From the IMG/VR virus record IMGVR_UViG_3300031857_001124, positions 1 to 27,059 of that record: DNA of 27,059 nt; one strand, written 5' to 3'. Position 1 is the first letter of the stretch. Each line of letters starts with the position of its first letter. The DNA comes from a virus. Below the pieces are notes generated by a model that had not been told where the DNA came from, did not search any database, and saw nothing but the letters and a program-made list of their open reading frames with translations. The translations under genes and the position numbers were made by a program. Below are positions 12,229 to 23,200 of the stretch, in pieces.

Positions 12229-15200
12229 ATGCCAGAACAGACCAGTCAGATCGTAATCAACGAGCCATCGCAGGACGTAAAGCCATACCTTGAACTGCTG
12301 CGAAACGCGGCATTCGGTCTGGTGTTTACCCCGGAGGCCATTCGGCGCTCGCAGCTTCCCGGTGCGGCAAACCTGTGGGGGAATATTGCGGCACCTGCAG
12401 CGAATACCGTCCAGGCGCCGGCATCGCTCCCGTCGACCGTCCAGGCCCCGATTGACGTGCCGTATAGCGTCATCGACCTTGACTCCGGCAGCGGAAGCCG
12501 CCTCGCGCAATCCGCGGCGGCGCTTGAGCGTGCGTTCAGGGACACGGTCGGACGGCCTGCGGGCGGGGCTGGGCGGTTCGCCGATGGCGGTCGCCTTTCG
12601 CAGTCGGCAAGCGACATCGAGCGCGGCATCGCACAGTTCCTCTCTGACGTGAATCTCGGCGCTGGCGGGTCTCCCATCGGCGGGATGTATCCGGCACTTC
12701 CTGTCTCGCCCCCTGCGCGGGTTCCCGTTCGCATTGGCACCGGAACGCAGGCCCCTCCTCCCCCGACTCCTCCCTCGGTAACGCCTCCCCCGACCTCGGT
12801 GGGCGGGGTGATTACGACCCCGCCGAGCGGTCCTCCGCTTGTCGTCACGAACCCGAACCCGGCGATGCAGCCCCCGCCCCAGCCTCAGCCCCGTCCCGGT
12901 CAGCCTCAACCGCAGCCCCAGCCCCCGCCCCAGCCTCAGCCCCGTCCCGGTCAGCCTCAACCGCAGCCCCAGCCGCAGCCCCAGCCGCAGCCCCAGCCGC
13001 AGCCTCAACCGCAGCCTCAGCCTAGTTTCGGTGGCGCGACCGCAGCCAACCAGAGCTTCCGCGACATGATGTTCACTCGCAACCAGCCAGAGAACTTCGC
13101 CGGGGCGGCCGCAGCGCAGGCCGCTGGATACAATCCAACCCAGTACGCTGACCGCAGCGTAGCCGATCAATTGGCAGCGAGGCTCGGCGGCGGCTTGATG
13201 TTCACGAATACAGGAGGGCCAATAAGCCCTCCGTCACAGGCCACGCTGGACTTCGGCGGCGGGGCACAGCTAAACGCCGGCCTGGTGGACGACAAGATCC
13301 GGCGCGGAGAGATCGAGGCGCTCAGGCAGGAGATCCGCATGCTCGGCGGCACTGTCAATTTCGCCAAGGGCGGCGCTGTGCGGGCGCAGCAAGGCCTCTT
13401 CACGCCAGCGAACAATCCGTTCAGCCGACCGGGCGCGCAGAGCATATTGACGGGCACGCCGTCCTCCTCCACGCAGCAGGGGCTATTCACTCCGGCGAAC
13501 AATCCATTCGCCCAGTCGGGAACACAGGGCCTGACGAGAGCCGTGCCGTCCAGCCCCACTCGACTATCGTCCCTCGGGCAGTCCGCAACGCCCACTTCTC
13601 AGCCCAGCCCAGAGCAGCTAATCCAGACCGGGGCGCAGCCCGCCACTGCAAATGTTCAAGGGCTGCCCCCTGGCACGAACACCTCGTTCGCCACCTTGAA
13701 TCCGTACCAGCGGTACGAACAGCAGCGGGTCCTCGGCATGGGAGGAAACTTCGGGCAGGTTGGCGCGGGGAACCAGATGCAGGTATCGGACCTCACCCGC
13801 GCCGGCCTGACTGGCCTCGGGCGGCTCCCCAGCTACTTCGACGAGTATGGTCAGGTTCAGGCCGGTCGAACCCCAACCGGGCAGGCGACCACCAACTTCG
13901 GTATCGCGAACGACGTCTTCGACGTGGCAGGAAATCAGGCTCTCTCGGCAGCCCAGAACGCCGACACGCTCTTCGGAAGGAACGACATCACCTCGACCTT
14001 CCAGGACACGATGCGGTACCTCCAGCAGAACCCGACGCAGTTTCAAGCGGGGGATATCACGCTGGGGCAACTTGAAGCACCGCAGCTGAATGCGCCCACC
14101 GGAATCTCTCCCTCACAGCTAACCAGCTACCAGATGGCGGGGCCTCGGTTGGTCGATACGTCCGCGTCCAACATCAACCCTCTCTCCGTCCAGGGCGAGA
14201 GCATCACCGGGCTGCCGCAGCTAACCAGCTACCAGATGGCGGGGCCGGAGAGAATCGCTACCTCGGATCTCTCGATCAATCCGATGGCGGTCACCGGACA
14301 GGCCATCCGCGATATCAACGCCTCCAACGCCGGCATGCAGGTACAGGGCGAGGGGTATCAGGCGAGCACGATGGGCGGCCCCAGCCGCTTCATCGACGCG
14401 AACAACCCGCAGTCGTACATGAGCCCATACCAGCAGGCCGTCATCGACACGCAACTTCAGCAGGCCCAGCGTGGATTCGAGGAGGATCGTGCCTCGCGCA
14501 ACGCCCGCGCCATCCAGGCTGGGGCGTTCGGTGGTTCCCGGCAGGCGGTGGCTGAATCTGCCGCGGCGCGGGACCTCGCGAATCAGCGCAACGCCATCGT
14601 CGCGAGTGGGATGCAGAGCGCCTTCGAGAACGCGCAACAGCAGTTCGAGCGGGATCGCGCCGCTCAGATGCAGGCACAGGCGCGGAACCAAGAGGCTATC
14701 AATCAGGCCTCTCAGTTCTCCGCTGCGAACCGGCAGGGCGCGGGACTCGCCAACCAAGCCAACGCCCAAGCCTTCGGTCTTGCCAATCTCCAGGCGCTGC
14801 TCCAGACACAGGAACTCGGAGCGCAACTCGGGCAACAGGCAAGCCTTGCCAACCAGCAGGCCATGCTGGAGGCCGGTCGAGCCAACCAGGGCGCAACACT
14901 GCAGGCCCGTCTCGCCAATCAGCAAGCCCAGCAGCAGGCGAACGAGCGTAACCTTGCCGCGGCGCTGGGCGTCCAGGAACTCGGAGCGGGTCAGCAGTTC
15001 AACGCAGCACAGTTGCGGGCGCAACTCGGGCAACAGGCAAACCTTGCGAATCAGCAGGCGTTCCTCGATGCCGCTCGGTCCAACCAGGGCGTCAACCTGC
15101 AATCGCAACTTGCGAACCAGCAGGCGCTCCAGCAAGCGAACGAGCGCAATCTTGCAGCTGCCCTTGGGGTCCAGGAACTCGGGGCGCAGCAGCAACTGGC

Positions 15201-15774
15201 CGCCCAACAGGCTAACCAGCAGGCAGGCCTCACGGCGGGCCAGTCGAACCTGCAAGCCGCCCTCGCCACCCAGCAACTCGGGCGCACGTCGGGGCTGTCG
15301 GCAGCGCAAGCGAACCAGCAGACCCGGCTCGCGCAGAACCAGGCGCTCCTCGACGCCATGGCGCGGGCCGATCAGTTGCAGCAGCAGGCCGCCCAAGGCA
15401 ACGTCGGGAATCGCCTCGCCGCCCTCGGCCAGCAGACGCAGTCCGCACTCGCCGCGAACCAGATCGGGCAGTCGCGGGCAGACCTGCAACGGCTGGCGCA
15501 AGCGATGGAACTCCAGAACCTTCAGGCGCTGCAAGCTGCTGGCGCAGGCGTCGATGCCAGAACCCAGCAGGCTCTCGACCTCGGCTACCAGGACTTCATC
15601 AACCAGCGCAACTTCCCGTATCAACAACTCAACTGGCTCACGGGCCTCGTCAACAACATGCCGCAGTCGTTCAATCAGGAGCAGGTCCTGTTCAACCGGA
15701 CGAACCCGCTCTCGCAGATCGCCGGCTTGGCAACGGCAGGACTCGGCGCTTTCAACGCATCGCGGCAGGGGTAA
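12229..15774 (+). CDS. Internal virion / ejection protein, Q/A/N-rich, 1181 residues
   Basis: A large protein between the nozzle and giant protein genes. N-terminal region (1-115) with FADGGRLSQ near 117, then a Pro-rich zone ending in a Pro-Gln tract (about 215-264). Mid part with FAKGGAVRAQQG (about 378-389) and two QQGLFTPANNPF copies. A 34-residue repeat with QLTSYQMAGP lies near 630-672. The C-terminal half is a long Ala/Gln/Asn/Leu-rich helical region with a duplicated 66-residue unit. The QANERNLAAALGVQELGA element is in both copies. Such low-complexity, helical proteins are typical internal or tail-channel proteins in podovirus-like phages, packaged and ejected with the DNA. No catalytic motif is visible. 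Large frames on the other strand here are composition shadows. Confidence 0.68.
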   Translation: MPEQTSQIVINEPSQDVKPYLELLRNAAFGLVFTPEAIRRSQLPGAANLWGNIAAPAANTVQAPASLPSTVQAPIDVPYSVIDLDSGSGSRLAQSAAALERAFRDTVGRPAGGAGRFADGGRLSQSASDIERGIAQFLSDVNLGAGGSPIGGMYPALPVSPPARVPVRIGTGTQAPPPPTPPSVTPPPTSVGGVITTPPSGPPLVVTNPNPAMQPPPQPQPRPGQPQPQPQPPPQPQPRPGQPQPQPQPQPQPQPQPQPQPQPQPSFGGATAANQSFRDMMFTRNQPENFAGAAAAQAAGYNPTQYADRSVADQLAARLGGGLMFTNTGGPISPPSQATLDFGGGAQLNAGLVDDKIRRGEIEALRQEIRMLGGTVNFAKGGAVRAQQGLFTPANNPFSRPGAQSILTGTPSSSTQQGLFTPANNPFAQSGTQGLTRAVPSSPTRLSSLGQSATPTSQPSPEQLIQTGAQPATANVQGLPPGTNTSFATLNPYQRYEQQRVLGMGGNFGQVGAGNQMQVSDLTRAGLTGLGRLPSYFDEYGQVQAGRTPTGQATTNFGIANDVFDVAGNQALSAAQNADTLFGRNDITSTFQDTMRYLQQNPTQFQAGDITLGQLEAPQLNAPTGISPSQLTSYQMAGPRLVDTSASNINPLSVQGESITGLPQLTSYQMAGPERIATSDLSINPMAVTGQAIRDINASNAGMQVQGEGYQASTMGGPSRFIDANNPQSYMSPYQQAVIDTQLQQAQRGFEEDRASRNARAIQAGAFGGSRQAVAESAAARDLANQRNAIVASGMQSAFENAQQQFERDRAAQMQAQARNQEAINQASQFSAANRQGAGLANQANAQAFGLANLQALLQTQELGAQLGQQASLANQQAMLEAGRANQGATLQARLANQQAQQQANERNLAAALGVQELGAGQQFNAAQLRAQLGQQANLANQQAFLDAARSNQGVNLQSQLANQQALQQANERNLAAALGVQELGAQQQLAAQQANQQAGLTAGQSNLQAALATQQLGRTSGLSAAQANQQTRLAQNQALLDAMARADQLQQQAAQGNVGNRLAALGQQTQSALAANQIGQSRADLQRLAQAMELQNLQALQAAGAGVDARTQQALDLGYQDFINQRNFPYQQLNWLTGLVNNMPQSFNQEQVLFNRTNPLSQIAGLATAGLGAFNASRQG
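12871..13020 (+). repeat. Nested tandem repeats coding a Pro-Gln tract
   Basis: Two identical 51-base units abut (12871-12921 and 12922-12972); each codes 17 residues of Pro/Gln with an RPG. The last 12 bases of the second unit start a further array of five 12-base units (12961-13020): three identical CCGCAGCCCCAG, then two variants with T changes. All are in frame. They probably arise by slippage and would vary in number among relatives. The encoded stretch is an extended, flexible spacer. Confidence 0.92.
14116..14246 (+). repeat. Direct repeat, 29 identical bases, 102 bases apart
   Basis: The same 29 bases (coding QLTSYQMAGP) occur at 14116-14144 and 14218-14246. The spacing is 34 codons. 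The following residues are also alike (INPLSVQGESI against INPMAVTGQAI), so this is an in-frame duplication of a 34-residue unit that has since diverged. Confidence 0.88.
14821..15216 (+). repeat. Tandem 66-codon duplication in the ejection protein
   Basis: Two consecutive units of 198 bases (14821-15018 and 15019-15216). By hand alignment 50 of 66 residues are identical, with ten in a row unchanged (NERNLAAALG). The unit is helical with Ala, Gln and Leu in a regular pattern. A more diverged third unit may follow. It suggests growth of a rod-like helical segment by duplication. Confidence 0.85.
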
Positions 15775-15777
15775 AAT

Positions 15778-17232
15778 ATGAATCTCATCGAGCAGGCCGA
15801 ACGACTCAAGACGCTACCGGATCAGGAACTGGTCCAAATGCAGCAACGACCAACGATGATCGCTCCGTTCCTCGTACTGGCCGAGATGCAGCGGCGGGAG
15901 ACGATGCGAAAGGCGGCCACCTCGGGCCAGGACCCCGTCCAGCAGACGACCGTCGCGCAGGAGATGTCCTCGCGGCTGGCCCAGATGCAGCAGCCGCAGC
16001 AGCCGCAGCAGACGCAGCAGATGCGAACGGGCGGGGCGGTGCGGGCGGCGAACGGGTTGCCGATGGAGATGCCACCGACCCTTGCGAGTGAGTCTCTCCC
16101 AGCGGGTTCCGACTTCGCCTCGCAGTTGGCGGGGATGCAGAACCTGCCGCGGCGTCCGCTGGTCACGAATCCGGGGATGATGCCGTTCATGACGAGGGCT
16201 GATATCGAACGAGAACAGGGGCCACCTCTAGATATCGCAGAGACCCTCACTCGTATCCGCAAAATCCGGGGCGAATCTCCGCTTGTCGCCCTCAGTGAAC
16301 AACTCAAGCAGCGCGAGGAGCAGGTCCGCGGCCAACGACAGAGCCTCGGGGAGACGTTGATGCGTCTAGGCCTCGGGATGGCGGCCTCGCGCCGTCCGGA
16401 CTTTCTCGGGGCGGTCGGCGAGGGCGGGCTATCTGCACTCCAGGGATACGTCCAGAATCGCGACTTCACACGCAAGGAAGCCGCCGATCTCCTCCGGCAG
16501 CGTATGGCGGTCGAGGCCCAGCGGCAGCAGAGCGATGACGTTCTCTTCCGCGAGGCGGGGCAACTTGCTAGCGCCGAGCAGTACGGCAGGGTTTCGGCGG
16601 GACAGGCGATTCAGTCAGGCCGGAATGCGTTACTGAACCAGATGAACGAGGACGTTCGGGCTCAGGAGAAACAGCGCAAGGACGAAGAGATCGCCAAGGA
16701 GAATCGCCGGTTCCAAATTGAACTGCAGAAGGCCAAGAGCCAGGACGAGGCGGCGCAGAAGTACCAGCAGCATCTCTTTAATTTGGATGAGATTAAGGCG
16801 CGGGCGCAGTACGGCGGCACGACCGGGGGCGGGGGCGCAGGTATTGGGATAGACGACCAGGTAAAGCTCCTGAACTCGGCTATCAGCCAGAACAACTCCA
16901 TGATCGACTCGCTCTCCAAGCGGCTACTAACAGCGCCTTCGGATCAACAAGAGGCAATCAGGAGTCGCATCGCCGAACTCGAAGCGAGGGGCAGGCAGCT
17001 TGACGAGAGCGCGGCATTCATCATGGAGGAAGCCGGAATGACAAAGCCAATCCAGTTTACCCGTCCTACGCCGTCGCCCAGGCCTACTCCCGCGCAGCCC
17101 CCTGCGCCGCAACCCGCGCGGGGCGAAACCGGCCTACAGAGATTCCTGAATAAATACTTCAGCGGACCTGGTCAAGCAGTGCCCCCCGATGACGGTATTG
17201 CCTTTGGTCCATTTATTCGTGGGGGTCAATAA
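15778..17232 (+). CDS. Internal virion protein, 484 residues
   Basis: The N-terminus (NLIEQAERLKTLPDQELVQMQQRPT, then FLVLAEMQRRETMRK) is a pattern I associate with internal proteins of podovirus-like phages: a short helical L..LSD.QL...M..P....P..LVL.E..RR. It is followed by QQPQQPQQTQQMRTGGAVRAANG, sharing GGAVRA with the preceding gene. The central part is a long charged helix (about 165-360, including REEQVRGQRQSLGETLMRLGLGMAASRRPD and a KQRKDEEIAKENRRFQIELQKAK coiled coil). The end is Pro-rich with a final RFLNKYFSGPG helix. It starts just after the large Q/A/N-rich gene and is immediately followed by the giant gene, so the set is likely co-packaged. No enzyme motif. Confidence 0.72.
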   Translation: MNLIEQAERLKTLPDQELVQMQQRPTMIAPFLVLAEMQRRETMRKAATSGQDPVQQTTVAQEMSSRLAQMQQPQQPQQTQQMRTGGAVRAANGLPMEMPPTLASESLPAGSDFASQLAGMQNLPRRPLVTNPGMMPFMTRADIEREQGPPLDIAETLTRIRKIRGESPLVALSEQLKQREEQVRGQRQSLGETLMRLGLGMAASRRPDFLGAVGEGGLSALQGYVQNRDFTRKEAADLLRQRMAVEAQRQQSDDVLFREAGQLASAEQYGRVSAGQAIQSGRNALLNQMNEDVRAQEKQRKDEEIAKENRRFQIELQKAKSQDEAAQKYQQHLFNLDEIKARAQYGGTTGGGGAGIGIDDQVKLLNSAISQNNSMIDSLSKRLLTAPSDQQEAIRSRIAELEARGRQLDESAAFIMEEAGMTKPIQFTRPTPSPRPTPAQPPAPQPARGETGLQRFLNKYFSGPGQAVPPDDGIAFGPFIRGGQ

Positions 17233-20200
17233 ATGGAGCCAACCTACAAGCAGTACATACGCGAACTCGGTGCAATTGTAACCTTTCCCGTCGGCGTCAC
17301 TGAGGAGGAAAAGCAGGAGTTTATCCAGCGAACGCTCGCCTCGCGCAATCCGGCGGCTGCTGCTCCCGCGACCCCCCCTCCCGCCTCGGGGATTCCGAAC
17401 CCCTTGCGGTTCGTTGCGGATGTCTTTTCTGGCATCCCGTCTGGCATAATTCAAGGCGTCTCCGCGGTCCCCGAGGGGATCGGCGGCATGACCGGAAACG
17501 AATTCCTGAAGGATCTTGGGCTCGCCATCCGCGACAATCAGCTATCGAACGTACTGACGAAGCGATTCGAGGGAGAGACCGCTGGCCGTGATATCGGCGA
17601 ACTCATCGGTAATCTTGGCACCCTGGTCGGGCCAGGAGTGTATGCTCGGGCGGCTGGCCTCGGGTCCACTGCTGCCCGCGCCGCCGGTCTTGGCATGGGA
17701 GTCTCCTCCGGTGCCGCCGAGCAGGTCCGCGAAGCCGCCGCGAATCGACAGGCCGGCATGGCCGTGAGTCCTGAGCAGGAGCAGCTTGCGGCCATGATGG
17801 GAGGCGCGACCGGGCTGGCCGACATAATTCCCGCCGAACGCCTCATCAGCCGATTTAGCCCTCTCCTGCGCGGAGCCAATGAACTCGCCCAGAAGACCGT
17901 AGGCCAGCGGCTGGGCATGGCACTGGGAACGGGTGCCCTCGAAGGAGGCACCGAACTCGGGCAACAGATCGCCCAGAACGTCATCGAGCAGCAGGTATAC
18001 AACCCACAGCAGGAAACATTCGAGGGCGCTCTGCCTGCCGCAGGCACCGGGGCTGCCGTAGGGACCGGTCTCGACTTCCTTCTGACGACACTTGGACAGC
18101 GCGTCGCCAGGAAGATGCAGCCGCGCATTGAGCAGGCACGGCAACGACAACAGGGCGCTGGCCCCGCTGTCCCCGCAGGACCAGAAGACGCCATCGGTAT
18201 CCGAAGAACGGAAGCGGGCGACCCGGAGATCACGGTGATTCCTCGAGCGGGAGCGCGGCCTGCCCCGACTCCGCCCACAGTTTCGCCCGCACTCCCCCCA
18301 GAAGATCTGGCCTTCGCGCAGGACCTCGCTGATCTCAATCGGCAACAGCAGCCACCCGCTGCACTCTTCCCCTCAACGCCTATGTCGGAGCAGGCGCTGG
18401 GTGAATTCCTTAACCCCCCGGAAGTCTTCCCCATCGCCAACCTCCCCATGGGAGATCTCGGAGGCGCAGGCGAGTTCACGCCGTCCGGTCGGTTCGTTCC
18501 CGCCGTTGATCCGCTTGCCCCCGGTCTATTCCGAGACAGGCCGCGGGAGATGCGGGGGACGGGGGCGCCACCTCAGCCCGTGGTCCCGATCACGCCCGTT
18601 GCGCCGACTCCACGGCAGGCTCCTCGCCCTCCGATCACGTCTATTCTCGACCTAATGATGGGAGGCGGAGCGGACATTCCCAGCCTCAGCCAGGACGAGA
18701 GACTTGTTCTGGACCTAATCGGACAACAGCGCCGCCCGTCTCAGCCCGTCCCTCCGATGCCGTATGCCGAGACGCTTGAACTCGGGCCGCAGCAGCCATA
18801 CCTCCAGGATGCGCTCGCACGGCAGCGAGCCGAATCCCAGCGGCTTGCCGAGAGTCAGTCGGTGGTCGATCAGTTGCTGGCAGCGCAACGCGCCCCGGTT
18901 CCTGAGCCAGCCCCTGCCCCCACATCGACAGCAGCCCAGCGGCCGCAAACCGTGGAGGACGAAATCTATGCCCTGCTTGATCAGATGCGGGCTCGCAATG
19001 AGCAACTGAGAGCCGCGTCCTCTCCTCCGGCGCAGCCATCCCTTGACCTAGCTGAACAACGCAGGCAGCGAGAGCAAGTTCTCGCCGAGCAGCGCAGTCA
19101 GTTTGAGCAGCCGACAGGGATGCGAGTGAGCACCGCCGAACAGCGCGATGCGAGTTTGCGAGAGACATTCAAGCGCGTCAATGCCGAGGAACTACGCCCT
19201 GTCGAACGCGCCCGCGCCGAGCGCCAACGCGCCGCCCGACGTACCCAAGCCCCCGTCGTCCCCGAGACGGGAGTCCCCAACGAGATCGCGCTTGACGCCC
19301 AACAGCGCCTCGCCCGCGAGGAGTTCAACCGGAACCTGACCGAACTCAACCCGGACGAACTCGCCATCGTGCAAGCGAAGCAGGAATCCGGCCTCGGCTC
19401 TGCCGTCCGACCGCAGGAACTCGCCGATGTCCGGGAGTTCGCCGACCTCCCGTTCACGCGGGATCAGTATCGGCAGGCCATTGAGATCGGGAAGACTACG
19501 GCGCCGATGGGAACCCGTGGCGTGGCTAACGCCACGAACATTGCCAGATCCCTCAATGTCTCGACCGAGACCGCGCAGTCCATCACCGACACCATGCTCC
19601 GCCGAGGTGACGCCACTCCAATCCCTCGGTCTCCCGGAACCGTTCGGATCAATCCTGAATCCACGGGCCCCCGCTTCAGCGTGGAGCCCCCAGCGACCGA
19701 GACCCCAACGCCGATCACCGTCGAAGCCTTCCGGCAACGTATCGCCCGCGGCGAGGTCCCGGAGGTGCCGCTCCAGATCCACGCAGAACTCAAGTCTCTC
19801 GGTGTCGACGACCTGGTCTCGGCGAGGCTCGTGGATTCCCTTGGAAGCCCGGATGTCGCCGGCCAGTACGCCAATCGCATCATCTCCCTTGCACTTGCCG
19901 GGAAGTCTCCTGACCAGCTTCGCTCGACCCTCAACCATGAGGTCGTACATTCCCTGGTCGAACTTGGGATTTTCAGTAAGGCTGAATGGAACCTACTTCA
20001 GAACACCTTGACCCCGAGCGCAGTCCTCAGCGACGACGAGCGGAAATTCTACGCCGATCTCTACAAGAACGACCCCGAGGCTCTCGCTGAAGAGGCGGTC
20101 GCCCGAGGGATACAGAAGTACATCGACGGGCGCATGGATCTGCCCCGGCAAGCCGCTGCCGCGGTCGAGAAGACCACGTCCGTATTCTCGAAGCTGGGGG

Positions 20201-23200
20201 ATCTCTTCCGGGAGCGTGGCCTGGAGACGCCCGAGCAGGTCATCGGCGCGTTCCGGGCTGGCGAGATTGGAAGACGGCAGTTGCCCGGAACGCGCACCGC
20301 GAGCACTCCATCGAATACGGCGGACTCCACGAACCTGCGCGACCTTGAGGACCTTCTGGGGAAGACGGATTCTGAGGGATATGCGATTCCGGAGGAGCGG
20401 GCCAGACTCAGTTACGTTGGGGAGCGGGCGTACTCAGAAGACCCGGCTGAATCCGCTCGCATCGCTTCATTCCGCGAATCGGCGATGAAGATGGAGCAGT
20501 CGGGCGAGGACCCGGAAAAGATCCGGCTCGCAACGGGATGGTTCCGAAACCCATATGACCAGATGCTGCGGTATGAGGTAGGGGACCAGGGAGCATCGCT
20601 GACCCAAGCATTCCGGGATCTTCCAGAGTCTGGCAGATATGCCGAACTAAAGGAAATCCCTCTTGAAGAAGCACTGGACCATCCGGATCTGTTTCGGGCG
20701 TATCCGGAGCTGAAGAAAGTAAGAGTTATCAAGCAACCAGGGTTTTTTGATATTTTTAGAGGGCTGCAAGGATACTTTGATCAGGAAAGAAATATCCTCA
20801 ACATCACCCCGTACGCCAAAGATCCAGGGGGCACTATGCTCCACGAGATCCAGCACTGGATTCAGACCAAGGAGGGGTTTGCCCCCGGAGGAAACGAGAA
20901 CCTTGCAGTAGAGCAAGCACCTAAGGATAAAATTGAGAAAATTATCCTCAGCGCGATGGATGAGAAACAAAAAGGACTAGACGAGAAGGCTCAAAAAGTT
21001 CTTGATCTAAAGTCATCTATGGCTAACCTGCGAGATCTGGAAAAGAAATATCCAGCTTTCGTGAAAGAATATAAGTTGGCGGAGCGGAAGAAAGAATTAG
21101 CACGAGAGGCGTACTACAATAAATCCGGCTCACTTGAAGACTACAATAATTCAATAGGGTTGTTAGCAGAGGCACTGAAAGATATAACAGATCGAATCAA
21201 AAAAGATCGTGGAGTATCTGAGCTAACTTTTCGAGAAAAAGTAAACATCCGGACAAAAACAAGAGAGGCTCTTGAATTTAAGCAAGACAAGCTGGATGAG
21301 GCAGAGTCCAAGTTCATGGCCGCTCAGGATGAACTCTCAAAGATCAGACGCGGCGATCCAGATACGATCAATCAGCTGGTCAAGGACAAGGGGTTTGAAC
21401 TATACAAGAACATCGCAGGAGAAATCGAGTCCCGCGACGTCCAAGCCCGCCAGTTCATGACTCCGGAGGAGAGACGGCAATCGCGCCCACTCTCCTCGGA
21501 GAATATCTCCCCCTCTGACGCCATCACCATCCGTCCCGGCGTCCCGGTCCCCCGCCTCTCCATCGAGCAGGAGCCGGTACCCAACCCGTTCTTCGCGCCG
21601 CCCGAACCAGGCAAATCCATCGCCCAGACCGCAGCTGAGAAGCTACAGTTGCGTCCCAGTTCGCTGAGTGAGACGCGAACGGCGGTCATCGACCGTCGCG
21701 CCCCCTTCGCCAAGTTAGCTCGCGCCGCAGGGACCATCGGCAAAGCCGAGATCTCCAGCGAAGAAGCCGTGCGCCGCCTCGACGTAGCCAACGATCAGGC
21801 CATCGCGAACCTGAAATTCGGGCCTCTGAAACTCGAAGGCAAGGCTGGCAACGGCTACTTCATCGCGAGCGAAGGGCCGCATCCGCTCGGCTCCGATGGC
21901 TACATGACCCGGATGGCCGAGGCTGGGAAGCTGGACAAGTTCTTCCACTATCTCGCTGGACTTCGCTCCACCGCCCTCGGTGAGCGCGAGAAGCAGCTTA
22001 CCCCGGCGCAGATCCGGCAGTACCTGAGCTACGGGAACGAGCCAGGAATCAAGCAGGCCGCCGCCGAGCACAAGCAATTCAACGATGGGATGATCGATGC
22101 GGTCGTCGCCTCCGGGCGATTCTCGAAGGAAGAGGGCGAACGACTGAAGCGCGACATGTATATCCCCTACCTGCGGATCAGTGAGACGCCCGAGGGCGAT
22201 GTTCGCTTCACTGCCGGCGGGGCGAGCCTCGCCTCTGCCCCCAAGCTGAAGGCGCTCAAGGGCGGCCTCGGGCAAGCAGCAGATCCCCTCGCTACCTACG
22301 TCGAGAACGTCCAGATGCTGACCACCATGGCGTTGAAGAATGAGGCCATGAACCGCGTCAGCCGCGACGGCATCCAGGCCGGCTACATGCGCCCTGCTCG
22401 CAAGGGAGACGAGAATACCGTCCAGGTATGGGTCAACGGCCAGAAGAAACGCATGGCCGTTCTCGACAAAGAACTCTACGAGAGCGTCACCTACGCCCCG
22501 CAGCCGCTCAGTGACATTATCAAGCTGCTGGCGATACCCGCCGATGCGCTCCGCGCCTCAGTAGTCTTCTCGCCCATCTATCCCATCCGCAACCTCATCC
22601 GCGACTCGCAGCAGGTCTTCGCCCAAGGCTATACCGACATGCCGATCATCTCGGCTCTCGACGGCGTCCGCAAGGCGCTCACCCGATCAGAGTCGTTCCG
22701 CGATCTCGAGCGGTTCGGCGTGGTGTCCAGCAACATCCGCGGCGAGGGCGGGGGCGAAGGCACGGCGCGGGAGGCCCGTGCGATGCTCGACTCTTCGCTC
22801 CTTGGCGCGGTGTCGAAGGGCATCCGCGCCTTCGAGGATTTCAACCAGCGATTCGAGGCCGCCAATCGCATCGTCGTCTACGAGAACCTCCTCAAGAAAG
22901 GCTACACGAAGGCGCAGGCGGCATCGGAGGCCCGCGAACTGGTGAACTTCAACAGGCATGGAGCGAACGTCATCATGCGGTCGCTGTCGGCGCTAATCCC
23001 CTTCCAGAACGCCCGCATCCAGGGCGCTGACGTGCTGTACCGTGGGGCTGCAACGAAAGACAACCCCACGATGCGCCGGCAACTCTACACCCGTGGCGCT
23101 ATGCTCGCTGCTCTGTCGATGACCTACGCGGCCGCCATCCAGAACAACCCGGCCTATCGGTCGGCGTCCGAGGAAGAGCAAGAAAACAATTGGTTCGTTC

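Noticed and set aside
12091-13170. 359-residue - strand frame rich in Leu-Arg repeats
   Set aside because: It is the complement of the Pro/Gln tract and surrounding high-GC coding sequence; its repeats come from the + strand tandem repeats, and it crosses a gene boundary of the + strand operon.
14221-15627. 468-residue - strand frame opposite the ejection protein
   Set aside because: Repeated CAG/CAA/GCG codons on the + strand read as Leu/Arg/Cys on the other strand. No family pattern, start site or operon context.
14471-15781. 436-residue + strand frame overlapping the Q/A/N-rich gene
   Set aside because: Ser/Arg-rich composition typical of an out-of-frame reading of the same repeats; it overlaps the better-supported gene completely.
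17538-18479. 313-residue - strand frame opposite the giant gene's N-terminal part
   Set aside because: Composition shadow of Gly/Ala-rich coding sequence; the + strand frame spans the whole region with recognisable domains further on.
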